Shown here in pieces: positions 1 through 8,427 of a DNA stretch of 64,000 nucleotides (its first letter is position 1; every line of letters begins with the position of its first letter). The position numbers and the translations under genes were made by a program. The stretch is from contig NZ_CP040813.1 of assembly GCF_009498295.1 (NCBI RefSeq), positions 1,681,001-1,745,000 on the forward strand, given 5' to 3'. The notes under the pieces were generated by a model that was not told the origin of the DNA, ran no database searches, and saw only the letters and a list, made by a program, of their open reading frames with translations. Source of the DNA: Oceanihabitans sp. IOP_32. GTDB lineage: Bacteria; Bacteroidota; Bacteroidia; Flavobacteriales; Flavobacteriaceae.

Positions 1-495
1 ACGTTCTGAGCCTAGGCGACGTAGGTTATAGGTTAGCGTGGTGTTGTTTATGGTAAACCACCATATGTTGGTTGCAGCTGCAGGTAAAATGTTTGCCGTA
101 TGGGCATCTGCAGGAAACATTTGTAGGTTTTCTAAGCCCACATTCGTACTTGTACCACCATATTGAGTAAGATCTTCTTCTGTGCCGTCTGGATGACGAT
201 GGTCGTGCTTTAGGCTCATTATTTTATCGTCATTCATACGCAAAACCCAGGTACGCGATTTATTTTCGCCAACAAAAAACGGAATTTTAATCGTGTTGGG
301 CTCACAAGAACGCACGTGCATAACTAATTTTTCTCCTGTAAAACCATCACCTGCAACACCGCCAGCAATAATTTCACCTTGGTAAGCCTTACCACAATGC
401 GCTTTTAATTGGTTCCAAAATTTCTCGGAACTTGTTTGTTCTTGGGCGAGCATATGTAGGGGTAATACCAATAAAAAAAAGATAAAATTTTTCAT
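1..495 (-). CDS. Secreted protein of unknown function (3' end outside window)
   Basis: An open frame of 165 codons runs from an ATG at 495 leftward to the window edge, so the C-terminus is missing. The first 18 or so residues (MKNFIFFLLVLPLHMLAQ) form a Sec signal peptide ending at an AQ cleavage site. The mature part has two widely spaced cysteines (AHCGKAY and VRSCEPN) and a histidine/aspartate-rich patch (LKHDHRHPDGTEED) followed by TQYGG. The protein is therefore probably periplasmic or extracellular. I recognise no enzyme family, and the short, soluble, signal-bearing layout is the only functional clue. It is transcribed in the same direction as the stress-protein gene upstream, across a gap of about 150 bases, so it may or may not share that transcript. 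Confidence 0.75.
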   Translation of the reverse strand, partial: MKNFIFFLLVLPLHMLAQEQTSSEKFWNQLKAHCGKAYQGEIIAGGVAGDGFTGEKLVMHVRSCEPNTIKIPFFVGENKSRTWVLRMNDDKIMSLKHDHRHPDGTEEDLTQYGGTSTNVGLENLQMFPADAHTANILPAAATNIWWFTINNTTLTYNLRRLGSER

Positions 496-646
496 GTTAT
501 GTCTGTTTTAAAATGGAAATATACAAATAATACGTTTCGAAAAATTGCGTTGGCGATAATAAAAAATGATAGGAGTGAGATTTGTTAATTTAATGACGTT
601 TCTATTCGTTTTTGGCATAATGTGAATAGAAACGCCATTTAAATCT

Positions 647-1504
647 TTATTTTACAACCCACAAAGGCACTTGTAAATCTTGATTAAATAGTTCTTCAGT
701 AACACTTCCTATAATAAGGGATGAGAACGTATTACCGCCTTTTGCACCAACAATTATGAGGTCTGCTCCAGATCTTTCTGCCAGAGCTCTAAATGTTTCG
801 GCTACACCACCTTCTTTGGCCTTAGTAATAAGATTGGTTAGCTCACCTTTATAGTCAACCTTTTTAATGAATTTCTTGTACTTTTCATTTAAATGATTTT
901 CTATTTTACGGTCTAGATGGTTTTTAGGGATATAGGGTGAGAACTGCATGGGTATGCTATACACGTGCAAACTTTTTACTTGAGCGCTGGTAAGACGTTG
1001 TAAATGTTGCGCAACGTTTAACACTCTTTTAGAGGCGTTAGAAAAGTCTGTTCCAGCCCAAATATTACTAATTACTGGTTTGGCATCTTCAGGAATGGAT
1101 AAGATGTTACATTTAAGTAAACGCAGTAATTTACCACTAACCACACCAATACCCTTTGATTTATTTTTATTTCCGATTAAAGCGAGATGAATTTGATACT
1201 TGTTTACTATATAATTAATGAGGGACTCAGAGTTTGGATCTTCTGATATGAGTACCTCCCATTCTACAGCCGATTTGAATGTTGCTTCAACTTTATCATT
1301 TAATTCATCACCAATGAGTTCATCCAAATTTAAATCGCGTAACTGTTCTTCAAATAATTCTGAAATAGCATATTTTTTTATATTGTGAACAAAGTACACT
1401 TTTTCAGCCTGAAGCGTATCGGCAATAAATGAAGCGTAATTAATTAAAGTATCGTCTGTATCGGATAGATCTAGGGCAACTAGAATGTTTTTTATATCTG
1501 TCAT
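647..1504 (-). CDS. Universal stress protein, tandem UspA domains
   Basis: The 285-residue protein holds two UspA folds, roughly residues 4-140 and 147-285. The second ends in a nucleotide-binding loop of the form G-x2-G-x9-G-S (GAKGG...GSVTE), as in ATP-binding members of the family. The equivalent loop of the first domain is degenerate (GNKNKSKGIG), so probably only one site binds ATP. Tandem Usp proteins are usually cytoplasmic stress or growth-arrest factors of undefined biochemical role. The start codon lies three bases downstream of the stop codon of the BCCT transporter gene, so the two are almost certainly cotranscribed, which suggests a role linked to osmotic stress or transporter control. 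No frameshift or unusual feature is visible. Confidence 0.9.
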   Translation of the reverse strand: MTDIKNILVALDLSDTDDTLINYASFIADTLQAEKVYFVHNIKKYAISELFEEQLRDLNLDELIGDELNDKVEATFKSAVEWEVLISEDPNSESLINYIVNKYQIHLALIGNKNKSKGIGVVSGKLLRLLKCNILSIPEDAKPVISNIWAGTDFSNASKRVLNVAQHLQRLTSAQVKSLHVYSIPMQFSPYIPKNHLDRKIENHLNEKYKKFIKKVDYKGELTNLITKAKEGGVAETFRALAERSGADLIIVGAKGGNTFSSLIIGSVTEELFNQDLQVPLWVVK

Positions 1505-1507
1505 AGC

Positions 1508-3139
1508 TTAAGATTCTTTTAAGGTTTTTTGAGGGGTAATATTACGTTTTTTAACAATAGTAGATACAATTTCTTCGTAGTTTTCAAGCTCTTTTCTGGA
1601 TTCTCGCTTTTTAAGTTCTTGGAGGTCTTCACTCAAGCCTTTATACAGCGAAAAACACATGATGATTAAAATTATGGCAAAGGGTAAACCCGTTACAACC
1701 GTTGCGGTTTGTAAGGCTTGTAAACCACCGCCTAACAATAGTACTGCTGCAATGCCACCTTCGGCAAATGCCCAAAAAATACGTTGTCCCACAGGGGCAT
1801 CAATTTTACCACCGGTTGTTAAACTATCTACGACTAAAGAACCAGAATCAGATGAGGTTACAAAAAATCCTGTAATTAAAACGATTGCTACAATGTTAAG
1901 AATAAATGTAAACGGATAATCTTCTAAAAACACAAAAAGTGCAGTGGCAACATCGTTATTAACGGCATTCACTACAATTTCACTTCCCAGCAGGGCGTCG
2001 TGTAAAGCCGTACTACCAAAAGCAGTCATCCAGAAAAATGTAACTATAGACGGTACTAATAACACACCAAGAACGAATTCTTTTACGGTGCGCCCTTTAG
2101 AGATACGCGCAATAAACATCCCTACAAAAGGCGACCAAGCAATCCACCAGCCCCAGTAAAAGATAGTCCAAGCATTCTGCCAATCGGTTTCGGTGTAACT
2201 GGCTGTCCAAGTTGAGATTTCAAGAAAACTAGATAAATAATTTCCTGTATTTTGAACAAAGGATTGAAAGATAAATATCGTAGGACCTAATATAACAACA
2301 ATTATAAGTAATAAAACGGCAATCCTCATATTCCATTCACTTAAAACCCTCACGCCTTTATCTACTCCTAAAACTACAGATATAGTGGCTACAGCAGTAA
2401 TGCCCAGAATTAAAAGTATTTGTGTTTGTACGCCGCTATCAATTTCAAAAAGATGATTTAAACCCGCCGAAATTTGTTGTACCCCAACCCCTAAAGAGGT
2501 TGCAAGACCACATAAGGTTGCTAAAACCGCAAAGATATCGATGGCGTCTCCAATTCTACCGTATATTCTATCGCCTAAAAAGGGATAAAAAACAGATCGA
2601 ATGGTAAGCGGAAGCCCTCGAGTATAGGTAAAATAAGCTAGAGATAAGCCCACTAAAGCATAGGCTGCCCAGGCATGAAATCCCCAGTGTAAAAAAGTAA
2701 AGCTCATGGCTTCTTTTGCAGCTTCTACGGTGCCACCCTCTGCCATTGGTGGATTTGCAAAATGATAAATAGGTTCTGCGATACTGTAAAATAATAAACC
2801 TATACCCATACCAGCGCTAAATAGCATGGCAAACCAAGATAGTGTTTTAAATTCGGGTTTTGCATTTTGCCCTCCAATTCTTAGTTTCCCGAATTTACTG
2901 AAGGCTAAATAGGCCATGAATACCAGATAAATATTTACAGATAGAATAAAAAACCATCCTACATTATTAGATATTAGACTCAGGGTATCTGAGAAAAATT
3001 TATCAGCCTTTTCTTCAAATAATAGGACCAAAGTTATGATAATAACAATGGTAATTGCCGATGTAAAAAAGACGGGCCCATTAACTTCTAATCCGAATTT
3101 GGATTTTTTTTCGTCACTTCTTATAATTTTCTTAGCCAT
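1508..3139 (-). CDS. BCCT-family betaine/carnitine/choline transporter
   Basis: The 543-residue protein has about twelve hydrophobic segments and the family signature around WGWWIAWSPFVGMFIARIS, followed by KGR. It also has the GxGxG-type stretch FSAGMGIGLLFYSIAEPIYH that lines the substrate path in BCCT carriers. The family imports quaternary amines such as glycine betaine or choline, normally coupled to Na+ or H+. The exact substrate cannot be read from sequence. N- and C-terminal cytoplasmic tails are short and charged (C-terminus rich in K, E and R), shorter than the osmosensing tail of BetP. It sits between a porin gene upstream and a universal stress gene three bases downstream, so a compatible-solute uptake unit is the best inference. 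Confidence 0.93.
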   Translation of the reverse strand: MAKKIIRSDEKKSKFGLEVNGPVFFTSAITIVIIITLVLLFEEKADKFFSDTLSLISNNVGWFFILSVNIYLVFMAYLAFSKFGKLRIGGQNAKPEFKTLSWFAMLFSAGMGIGLLFYSIAEPIYHFANPPMAEGGTVEAAKEAMSFTFLHWGFHAWAAYALVGLSLAYFTYTRGLPLTIRSVFYPFLGDRIYGRIGDAIDIFAVLATLCGLATSLGVGVQQISAGLNHLFEIDSGVQTQILLILGITAVATISVVLGVDKGVRVLSEWNMRIAVLLLIIVVILGPTIFIFQSFVQNTGNYLSSFLEISTWTASYTETDWQNAWTIFYWGWWIAWSPFVGMFIARISKGRTVKEFVLGVLLVPSIVTFFWMTAFGSTALHDALLGSEIVVNAVNNDVATALFVFLEDYPFTFILNIVAIVLITGFFVTSSDSGSLVVDSLTTGGKIDAPVGQRIFWAFAEGGIAAVLLLGGGLQALQTATVVTGLPFAIILIIMCFSLYKGLSEDLQELKKRESRKELENYEEIVSTIVKKRNITPQKTLKES

Positions 3140-3205
3140 ATAGCATTTTATTTTTTATGTTATCTAGTTGTTGCGCTTAAAACGCATTGATTTATTGTAT
3201 TGTTC

Positions 3206-4357
3206 TTAAAAATAATAACCCAAATTGATGTTAAAACGCGCTTCCCATTTGGCCTCTGGATTGCCCTTAGAAAAATCGTCAACAAAATTTCCTCCTAACC
3301 AAGAGTGGTTGTAACCCGCAGCATAATCAATATAAGTGTATAAATTTCCTGCCGTAATTAAAACCCCAGTAACATTCATATAAGAGTCTGTAAAGCCATT
3401 AGCTTTTTTCTGCATGTATCCAAAATCATTATAAAACCGGAGGTTTGTTAAAGGGCCCCATTCTAAAGGCAGGTTTCTGGCAATACTTAAGGAATACATG
3501 TTAAAATCTGCCGCGACTTCATAAGGTGCTCCGTAGGCCGCCATAGAAATCACATCTCTAGATTGACCAACAGCATTTTTGGGGTTGTGCGAGGCCGTAA
3601 TATATTGAGTTTTAGCATTCCATTTGCCAAGAGTAATTTCGTAGTGAGCAGCAAGGGCAGCGCGATCTCCCATGTCTTCAGTATCTAGGTTATATAAACC
3701 ACCATATTCTAAAGAGATACCTAATCTACTTGTAGCGTTTTCTCCAAATTTATAGACAAATTTTCCGTTAAACTGATTGACTTCCTTGTTTCTACCAGTA
3801 ATATCGTAAGCGTAGCGACTTGGAGAAGTTTCGCTGTTGTTGCCAAACTTTAATTCTTCAGCATTTTTAAAAAAAGCTAAATGATATTCAAATTTTTCAT
3901 CATTATGAATGTATTTTATGCCCATATCGTGATCGTCTTCCATACCAGCATAATAGGCTAAGCTAAAAAAATAGCTGTTAGAATTATATTGTTGAAGCCC
4001 AAAAGGCACCTGAGTTAAACCAATATGAATTTGATTTTGTGCATTAAAACTATAACCTATCCAGCCCTGTTTTAGGAAGTCCCCTCCAGAATTTTCAGCA
4101 TAAAATCTATATTCAGCATTAAGGCGTAGTCCTTTATAAGCAGCCTCTGCATTTAGCCTAAATACATCGTAGCCAAAATCACCACCACGGTTTTTTTGTC
4201 CATCTTTCCAAGACGATAAATTATAATTGTACCGTAATGCACCACCAATTTTTACTTTCGGTTTGTCTTGAGCTATGGCTGGTGCAGATAGTATAAAACT
4301 TAGAAATGTAAAGTTAAAGGGTTTTAAAAATTTTAAATAAGTAATTATTTTAAACAT
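3206..4357 (-). CDS. Outer-membrane beta-barrel porin (OprO/OprP-like)
   Basis: The 383-residue product starts with a signal peptide ending near APAIAQ, followed by repeated alternating hydrophobic/polar strands such as GGALRYNYNLSSW and LRLNAEYRFYAEN. It ends in an aromatic residue (NINLGYYF), as expected of a barrel recognised by the BAM complex. The overall layout resembles the phosphate-selective porin O/P type, but the ligand is unknown. No plug domain or TonB box is present, so it should be a passive channel. It lies 66 bases upstream of the BCCT gene on the same strand, and I infer that it supplies substrate across the outer membrane for that transporter, although this is context only. 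Confidence 0.75.
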   Translation of the reverse strand: MFKIITYLKFLKPFNFTFLSFILSAPAIAQDKPKVKIGGALRYNYNLSSWKDGQKNRGGDFGYDVFRLNAEAAYKGLRLNAEYRFYAENSGGDFLKQGWIGYSFNAQNQIHIGLTQVPFGLQQYNSNSYFFSLAYYAGMEDDHDMGIKYIHNDEKFEYHLAFFKNAEELKFGNNSETSPSRYAYDITGRNKEVNQFNGKFVYKFGENATSRLGISLEYGGLYNLDTEDMGDRAALAAHYEITLGKWNAKTQYITASHNPKNAVGQSRDVISMAAYGAPYEVAADFNMYSLSIARNLPLEWGPLTNLRFYNDFGYMQKKANGFTDSYMNVTGVLITAGNLYTYIDYAAGYNHSWLGGNFVDDFSKGNPEAKWEARFNINLGYYF

Positions 4358-4463
4358 ATAGCTATGCTATTTATAAAAATGAATTAGCGGTTAATTATAA
4401 GTATAAATTATCGGGATAATGTGTAATACAGAATCCTTACGATAGAAGAGAGGGGCGATAACT

Positions 4464-4733
4464 CTATGTTACCCAATTTTTTTTGTTCTGTACGAGCAAA
4501 ACAATTAAATAAAAACCTTGTAATGGTTTTTTTGAAATTTTAAAAGTAGGGTTAAGCTTAATGAAATCCTTTAGTTTATTGAGTTCTGAAGAAAATGGCA
4601 TGTGAAGAGTTTTTTGATGCGCTTTAAGGTTGTCGCGTTCAATTTGAGTAAAACGCTTAGGTGTTGCAAAGCCAGCAATACGGTTCTGGACAGAACGAAT
4701 TTTGTAACCATTAAAAATTAAAGCATCAAACAT
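4464..4733 (-). CDS. Small hypothetical protein, doubtful
   Basis: The 89-codon frame starts with ATG and encodes a basic protein with a short hydrophobic stretch near the C-terminus (GFYLIVLLV). I do not recognise a domain. The reason to keep it is position: a well-formed promoter (TTG-N20-TACATTTG) lies about 130 bases upstream on the same strand, and the next gene downstream is the porin of the BCCT cluster, 106 bases away. The frame could instead be a chance opening in a long leader of that operon. Lysine- and asparagine-rich composition in AT-rich DNA weakens the case. Confidence 0.3.
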   Translation of the reverse strand: MFDALIFNGYKIRSVQNRIAGFATPKRFTQIERDNLKAHQKTLHMPFSSELNKLKDFIKLNPTFKISKKPLQGFYLIVLLVQNKKNWVT

Positions 4734-4860
4734 TACTTATTTTTTTAAATATGCTTGGAAATTATTTAGATACCATTTGTAATTAAAAATACTAGTACAA
4801 TGGTTGTAAAGGCATTCCGATTGTCGCCTTTGTATGGGGGTGCATGAAAACCCGAAGGTG

Positions 4861-4891
4861 CAAATGTAAAAAAAAATAAGCCCTCATGCAA
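4861..4891 (-). promoter_or_regulatory. Bacteroidota-type promoter for the leftward porin/BCCT/Usp region
   Basis: On the minus strand a TTG (bases 4891-4889) is followed after 20 bases by TACATTTG (4868-4861). This matches the TTG-N19-21-TAnnTTTG consensus of the primary sigma factor in Bacteroidota. Transcription would start near 4854 and run into the 89-codon frame and then the porin gene. This is the best-matching promoter I found in the window; it has not been shown to be active. Confidence 0.6.
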
Positions 4892-4925
4892 ATTGGCCGT
4901 CAATACAGCTCATAAAACCTGGGTT

Positions 4926-4967
4926 ATACCAATTTAATTTTGAAATGCCGAATTGTTAATTTGCTAT
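4926..4967 (+). repeat. Miniature copy of dispersed ATACCAAwTTAr element
   Basis: This 42-bp stretch begins ATACCAATTTAATTTTGAAA and ends TTAATTTGCTAT. It matches the 40-bp copy at 6147-6186 at nearly every base and the outer end of the 162-bp copies at 47041 and 26718 (reverse). The right end is slightly decayed (GCTAT instead of GGTAT). It consists of little more than the two element ends joined together. Confidence 0.65.
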
Positions 4968-5088
4968 GAGAACTTGCGAAAACAATAATTGTAAAAAAGT
5001 TAAGCTAAAACAGTGCCCTGCTATTTCTTTAAATTTAGCTGAAAAAAAGTTGAATGGTTAATAGCGCACACTAAAATAATATACTTTG

Positions 5089-5113
5089 AAGCCTGAACGT
5101 TCTGGCTTTTTTT
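5089..5113 (+). terminator. Plus-strand intrinsic terminator-like hairpin with no gene upstream
   Basis: AGCC-t-GAAC pairs with GTTC-t-GGCT and is followed by seven T on the plus strand, the form of a rho-independent terminator. No plus-strand gene precedes it. A second stem-loop (TAATGTTT/AAACATTA, 5120-5141) follows directly, just past the stop codon of the ABC ATPase gene that is read from the other side. It may end an unannotated small transcript or be a weak 3' structure of the minus-strand message. Confidence 0.4.
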
Positions 5114-5144
5114 GAGCATTAATGTTTAGAGCAAAACATTAGAG

Positions 5145-6056
5145 TTATGAAGCTATAGATAAATATACTTCTTGGTTTTTTTCTAAGAAAAATGGGTGCT
5201 CAAAAAAGATGTTATTTCCATTGAAAAGGGCTTCAATCACATAATAATGCCCTTTAAAATAGCACTGTTTTACAACGGCTTTTATGTTGGATGTGGTAAC
5301 TACTTTAAGCTGGTGTGCATAAATAATTTGATTATTAATCTCATTAAATTCTCCAAAAAAAGAAGCTATTAATTTATTTTGAGGATTTTTATAAAGGTGT
5401 TCAGGTGTGTTATTGGCTATAATTTTACATTGATCTAAAACCATCATACGGTCTGAAAACGCTAACACATCATCTTTATCATGAGTGGCTACAATACAAG
5501 TTATATTGTGGGTCTTTAGGTATTTAAATAGGCGACGTCTTAACGATTGTTTTTTAAAATTATCGATATGGCTAAAAGGTTCATCCAGTAAAATTATTTC
5601 GGGTTGTTTGGCTATAGCTCGAGCTAAAGCCACACGTTGTTTTTGTCCGCCACTTAATTCTTTAACGAATACATTTCTAAAAGAAGTTAATTCTACAACT
5701 TCTAAAAGTTCATCAATACGGTTTTCTTTTTCTTCAGGATAAAAGTTAGAGAGAAACGCGCCAATATTTTCTGCGACAGTAATAAAGGGCATCAAATCGA
5801 ATTCTTGAGCAACATATTTCATATACTCTGGGCCAACAATAAGATTGTGTTTTGGTCCTAGAATTTCTTTATCCTTCCAGAATATTTCACCTGTGTTTAA
5901 ATCGTATGTGCCGTATAAAAGTTTTAAGATGGTGCTTTTACCAGAGCCACTTTCTCCAATAAGTGCAACGTGCTCACCAGCGTTTATTTTAAAAGAAATG
6001 GACTTTAAAACAGGTGTTTTTTTATAAGAAAATGTTAAGTTTTTTACTTGAAGCAT
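5145..6056 (-). CDS. ABC transporter ATP-binding protein, orphan
   Basis: The 303-residue protein has a complete nucleotide-binding domain: Walker A GESGSGKST near residues 37-45, the signature LSGGQKQR, Walker B IILLDEPFSHID and the H-loop ATHD. The remaining 80 or so residues form a C-terminal region with beta-rich spacing like the regulatory TOBE-type tail of import ATPases (spermidine/putrescine, iron or sulfate types). No permease or binding-protein gene is adjacent, so the substrate cannot be inferred, and the partner must be encoded elsewhere. The gene is monocistronic: a terminator separates it from the S9 peptidase gene upstream. Confidence 0.85.
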   Translation of the reverse strand: MLQVKNLTFSYKKTPVLKSISFKINAGEHVALIGESGSGKSTILKLLYGTYDLNTGEIFWKDKEILGPKHNLIVGPEYMKYVAQEFDLMPFITVAENIGAFLSNFYPEEKENRIDELLEVVELTSFRNVFVKELSGGQKQRVALARAIAKQPEIILLDEPFSHIDNFKKQSLRRRLFKYLKTHNITCIVATHDKDDVLAFSDRMMVLDQCKIIANNTPEHLYKNPQNKLIASFFGEFNEINNQIIYAHQLKVVTTSNIKAVVKQCYFKGHYYVIEALFNGNNIFFEHPFFLEKNQEVYLSIAS

Positions 6057-6083
6057 AAGGTTATAAAAAGTATAAAAATAGTA

Positions 6084-6116
6084 AAAAAAATTCGCCCAAT
6101 TTTTGGGCGAATTTTA
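6084..6116 (-). terminator. Intrinsic terminator after the S9 peptidase gene
   Basis: AATTCGCCCAA and TTGGGCGAATT form an 11-bp perfect stem with a three-base loop. Read on the minus strand it ends in a run of eight T. It lies about 70 bases beyond the stop codon of the S9 peptidase gene and isolates it from the ABC ATPase gene. Confidence 0.75.
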
Positions 6117-6146
6117 AATAATATATGGTCTGTATTAAATTTTTAG

Positions 6147-6186
6147 ACCAATTTAATTTTGAAATGTCGTATTGTTAATTTGGTAT
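6147..6186 (+). repeat. Miniature copy of dispersed element abutting a stop codon
   Basis: The 40-bp sequence starts ACCAATTTAATTTTGAAATG and ends GTTAATTTGGTAT. Its two ends are imperfect inverted repeats (ACCAATTTAA versus ACCAAATTAA in reverse complement). Its last base (6186) is also the last base of the stop codon of the S9 peptidase gene on the other strand. Confidence 0.7.
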
Positions 6187-8330
6187 TACTCTTCTTTAGA
6201 ACTTGCTAGTGATTCTATACCCATGTTAAAAAGCGTAAAGCCAAAAATATCTACGTATTGATTAATAATTTTAGTTACTGGAGTACCAGCACCGTGACCT
6301 GCATCGGTTTCAATACGAATTAAGGTTGGGTTGGTTCCTGTTTGCTTGCTTTGTAATTCGGCAGCAAATTTAAAACTGTGAGCTGGAACCACTCTATCGT
6401 CGTGATCGCCCGTAGTGATTAGGGTTGCTGGGTACTCAACACCTTCTTTTACATTATGTACAGGAGAATACGCTTTTAGGTATTCGAACATTTCTTTGCT
6501 TTGATTGGCAGTACCATAATCGTAAGCCCATCCTGCCCCGGCGGTAAATGTATGGTAGCGTAGCATATCTAAAACACCAACGGCCGGTAAGGCTACTTTG
6601 GCTAAATCTGGACGTTGAGTCATTACGGCACCCACTAATAAGCCACCATTTGAGCCGCCTCGAATAGCCAAATAATGAGATGATGTATAATTGTTTTCGA
6701 TTAAATACTCGCCTGCCGAAATAAAATCATCGAATACATTTTGTTTTTTAAGTTGCGTGCCTGCATTGTGCCATTTTTTTCCGTACTCACCACCACCACG
6801 TAAATTTGGAACAGCATAAACGCCGCCTTGTTCCATCCAAACGGCATTAGGGATGCTAAAAGAAGGTGTTAAGCTAATATTAAAACCACCATAACCATAT
6901 AAAATAGTCGGGTTTTTTCCATTAAGCTCTAACCCTTTTTTGTGCGTAATCATCATAGGAATTTTAGTTCCATCTTTCGAGGTGTAAAACACTTGCTTCG
7001 ACTCGTAATCTGCACTATTAAAGGCGATAGCAGGCTTCCAATACGATGTGGTTTCTCCAGTTTCTGGCGTTAATGCGTACAGACTAGAAGGTGTGTTGTA
7101 GTTGGTAAACGAATAATACAATACGGTGTCTTTCTTTTTACCGCTAAAACCATTGGCGGTACCCAAGCCTGGAAGCTCAATATCTCGAACCAATTCACCG
7201 TTATAGTTATATTGTTTTACTTTAGAAATAGCGTCGACCATGTATTTAGCAAAGAAAAAGCCACCTCCAGTTGAAGGACTTAAAACGTTTTCGGTTTCTG
7301 GAATAAAATCTTCCCAATTTTCTGGAATTGGATTTGAGGCATCAACAGTAACTATTTTTCCGTTTGGCGCATTTAAATTGGTAACTAGAAACAGTTTGCT
7401 ATCCTCATTTTCAATACAATAGGTGTCGCTATCGGTGTGATCTAAAATAGTTTTTAATTCGCTATTTGGTTTAGACAGGTCTTTAATAAAGAGTTTATTA
7501 CCCGATGTTGATGTTTTTGCAGAGATTAACAAATAACGGTTATCTTCAGTGACATAGCCAGAAACGTAGCGGTGCTTTTCCTCTGGTTTGGCACCATAAA
7601 CAACAACATCTTCTTTTTGTGGGGTGCCCAACTTATGATAGTATAATTTGTGTTGGTCGGTTTTTGCAGAAAGCTCACTACCTTTTGGTTTGTCATAACT
7701 AGAGTAATAGAAACCTTCATTTTTATACCAAGACATACCACTAAATTTAACATCTATAAGCGTGTCTTCAATAATGTCTCGAGTTTCGGGATTCATAACA
7801 ATAATTTTTCTCCAATCGCTACCGCCTTCAGAGATCGAATAGGCGAGAAACTTACTGTCTTTAGAGAAATTTAAACCACTTCCTAGAGATACTGTACCGT
7901 CTTTAGAGAAGGTATTCGGGTCTAAAAACACTTGGGCGTCTTCATCTTCTTTTTTTCTATAGTACACATTTTGGTTTTGTAAGCCATCATTTTTAGAAAA
8001 ATAAGTGTATTCGCCTTCAATAAAAGGAGCTCCAACTTTTTCATAATTCCACAGCGTAGATAAACGGTCTTTTAAATCGTCGCGAAATGGGATGTTTTCA
8101 AGATACGCATTGGTAGTTTCATTTTGTGTTTTTACCCAAGCTTCGGTTTCGGCACTTCTATCATCTTCTAACCAACGATAAGGGTCTTTAACCTCAACAT
8201 CAAAATAGTTGTCTACTGTATCGACTGTTTTTGTTTCAGGATAATTCACGGCAACAGCATTTTTCTTGTCCTCTTTCTTGCACGATACAAAAATTGTAAG
8301 TACTAAAAGACTAGTTAATAGTTTTTTCAT
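6186..8330 (-). CDS. S9 family prolyl oligopeptidase, lipoprotein
   Basis: The 714-residue protein begins with a lipoprotein signal ([14 protein letters not shown], lipid on the cysteine). It then has a beta-propeller region and a C-terminal alpha/beta-hydrolase domain. The catalytic triad can be read as Ser560 in GGSNGG, Asp645 in DHDDRVV and His679 in AGHGAG, the same order and spacing as in porcine prolyl oligopeptidase. It cleaves short peptides after proline, and lipidation would place it on the periplasmic or cell-surface side of a membrane. Prolyl oligopeptidases of Bacteroidota are often lipidated in this way. The gene stands alone between a divergent M28 peptidase gene and its own terminator. 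Confidence 0.92.
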   Translation of the reverse strand: MKKLLTSLLVLTIFVSCKKEDKKNAVAVNYPETKTVDTVDNYFDVEVKDPYRWLEDDRSAETEAWVKTQNETTNAYLENIPFRDDLKDRLSTLWNYEKVGAPFIEGEYTYFSKNDGLQNQNVYYRKKEDEDAQVFLDPNTFSKDGTVSLGSGLNFSKDSKFLAYSISEGGSDWRKIIVMNPETRDIIEDTLIDVKFSGMSWYKNEGFYYSSYDKPKGSELSAKTDQHKLYYHKLGTPQKEDVVVYGAKPEEKHRYVSGYVTEDNRYLLISAKTSTSGNKLFIKDLSKPNSELKTILDHTDSDTYCIENEDSKLFLVTNLNAPNGKIVTVDASNPIPENWEDFIPETENVLSPSTGGGFFFAKYMVDAISKVKQYNYNGELVRDIELPGLGTANGFSGKKKDTVLYYSFTNYNTPSSLYALTPETGETTSYWKPAIAFNSADYESKQVFYTSKDGTKIPMMITHKKGLELNGKNPTILYGYGGFNISLTPSFSIPNAVWMEQGGVYAVPNLRGGGEYGKKWHNAGTQLKKQNVFDDFISAGEYLIENNYTSSHYLAIRGGSNGGLLVGAVMTQRPDLAKVALPAVGVLDMLRYHTFTAGAGWAYDYGTANQSKEMFEYLKAYSPVHNVKEGVEYPATLITTGDHDDRVVPAHSFKFAAELQSKQTGTNPTLIRIETDAGHGAGTPVTKIINQYVDIFGFTLFNMGIESLASSKEE

Positions 8331-8354
8331 AATTAATTAAAATGATTTAATCTT

Positions 8355-8362
8355 CAAAAATA
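8355..8362 (-). promoter_or_regulatory. Candidate -7 box for the S9 peptidase gene
   Basis: TATTTTTG on the minus strand fits TAnnTTTG and lies about 25 bases upstream of the ATG at 8330. A TTG occurs 24 bases further upstream, a little further than the usual spacing, so support is moderate. Confidence 0.35.
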
Positions 8363-8427
8363 GGGAAAACAGATTAGATTTTATAGCAAGTAGTTATATA
8401 TTTAGGGGCTTAAAAACACAATAAACC

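Noticed and set aside
1659-1919. Plus-strand frame opposite the BCCT gene
   Set aside because: It lies entirely within a strongly supported transporter gene on the other strand and has no recognisable domain.
4801-4860. Riboswitch in the leader downstream of the 4861-4891 promoter
   Set aside because: Some G/C-rich inverted segments are present (GGGTGCAT, CCCGAAGGTGCA), but no known aptamer core could be matched.
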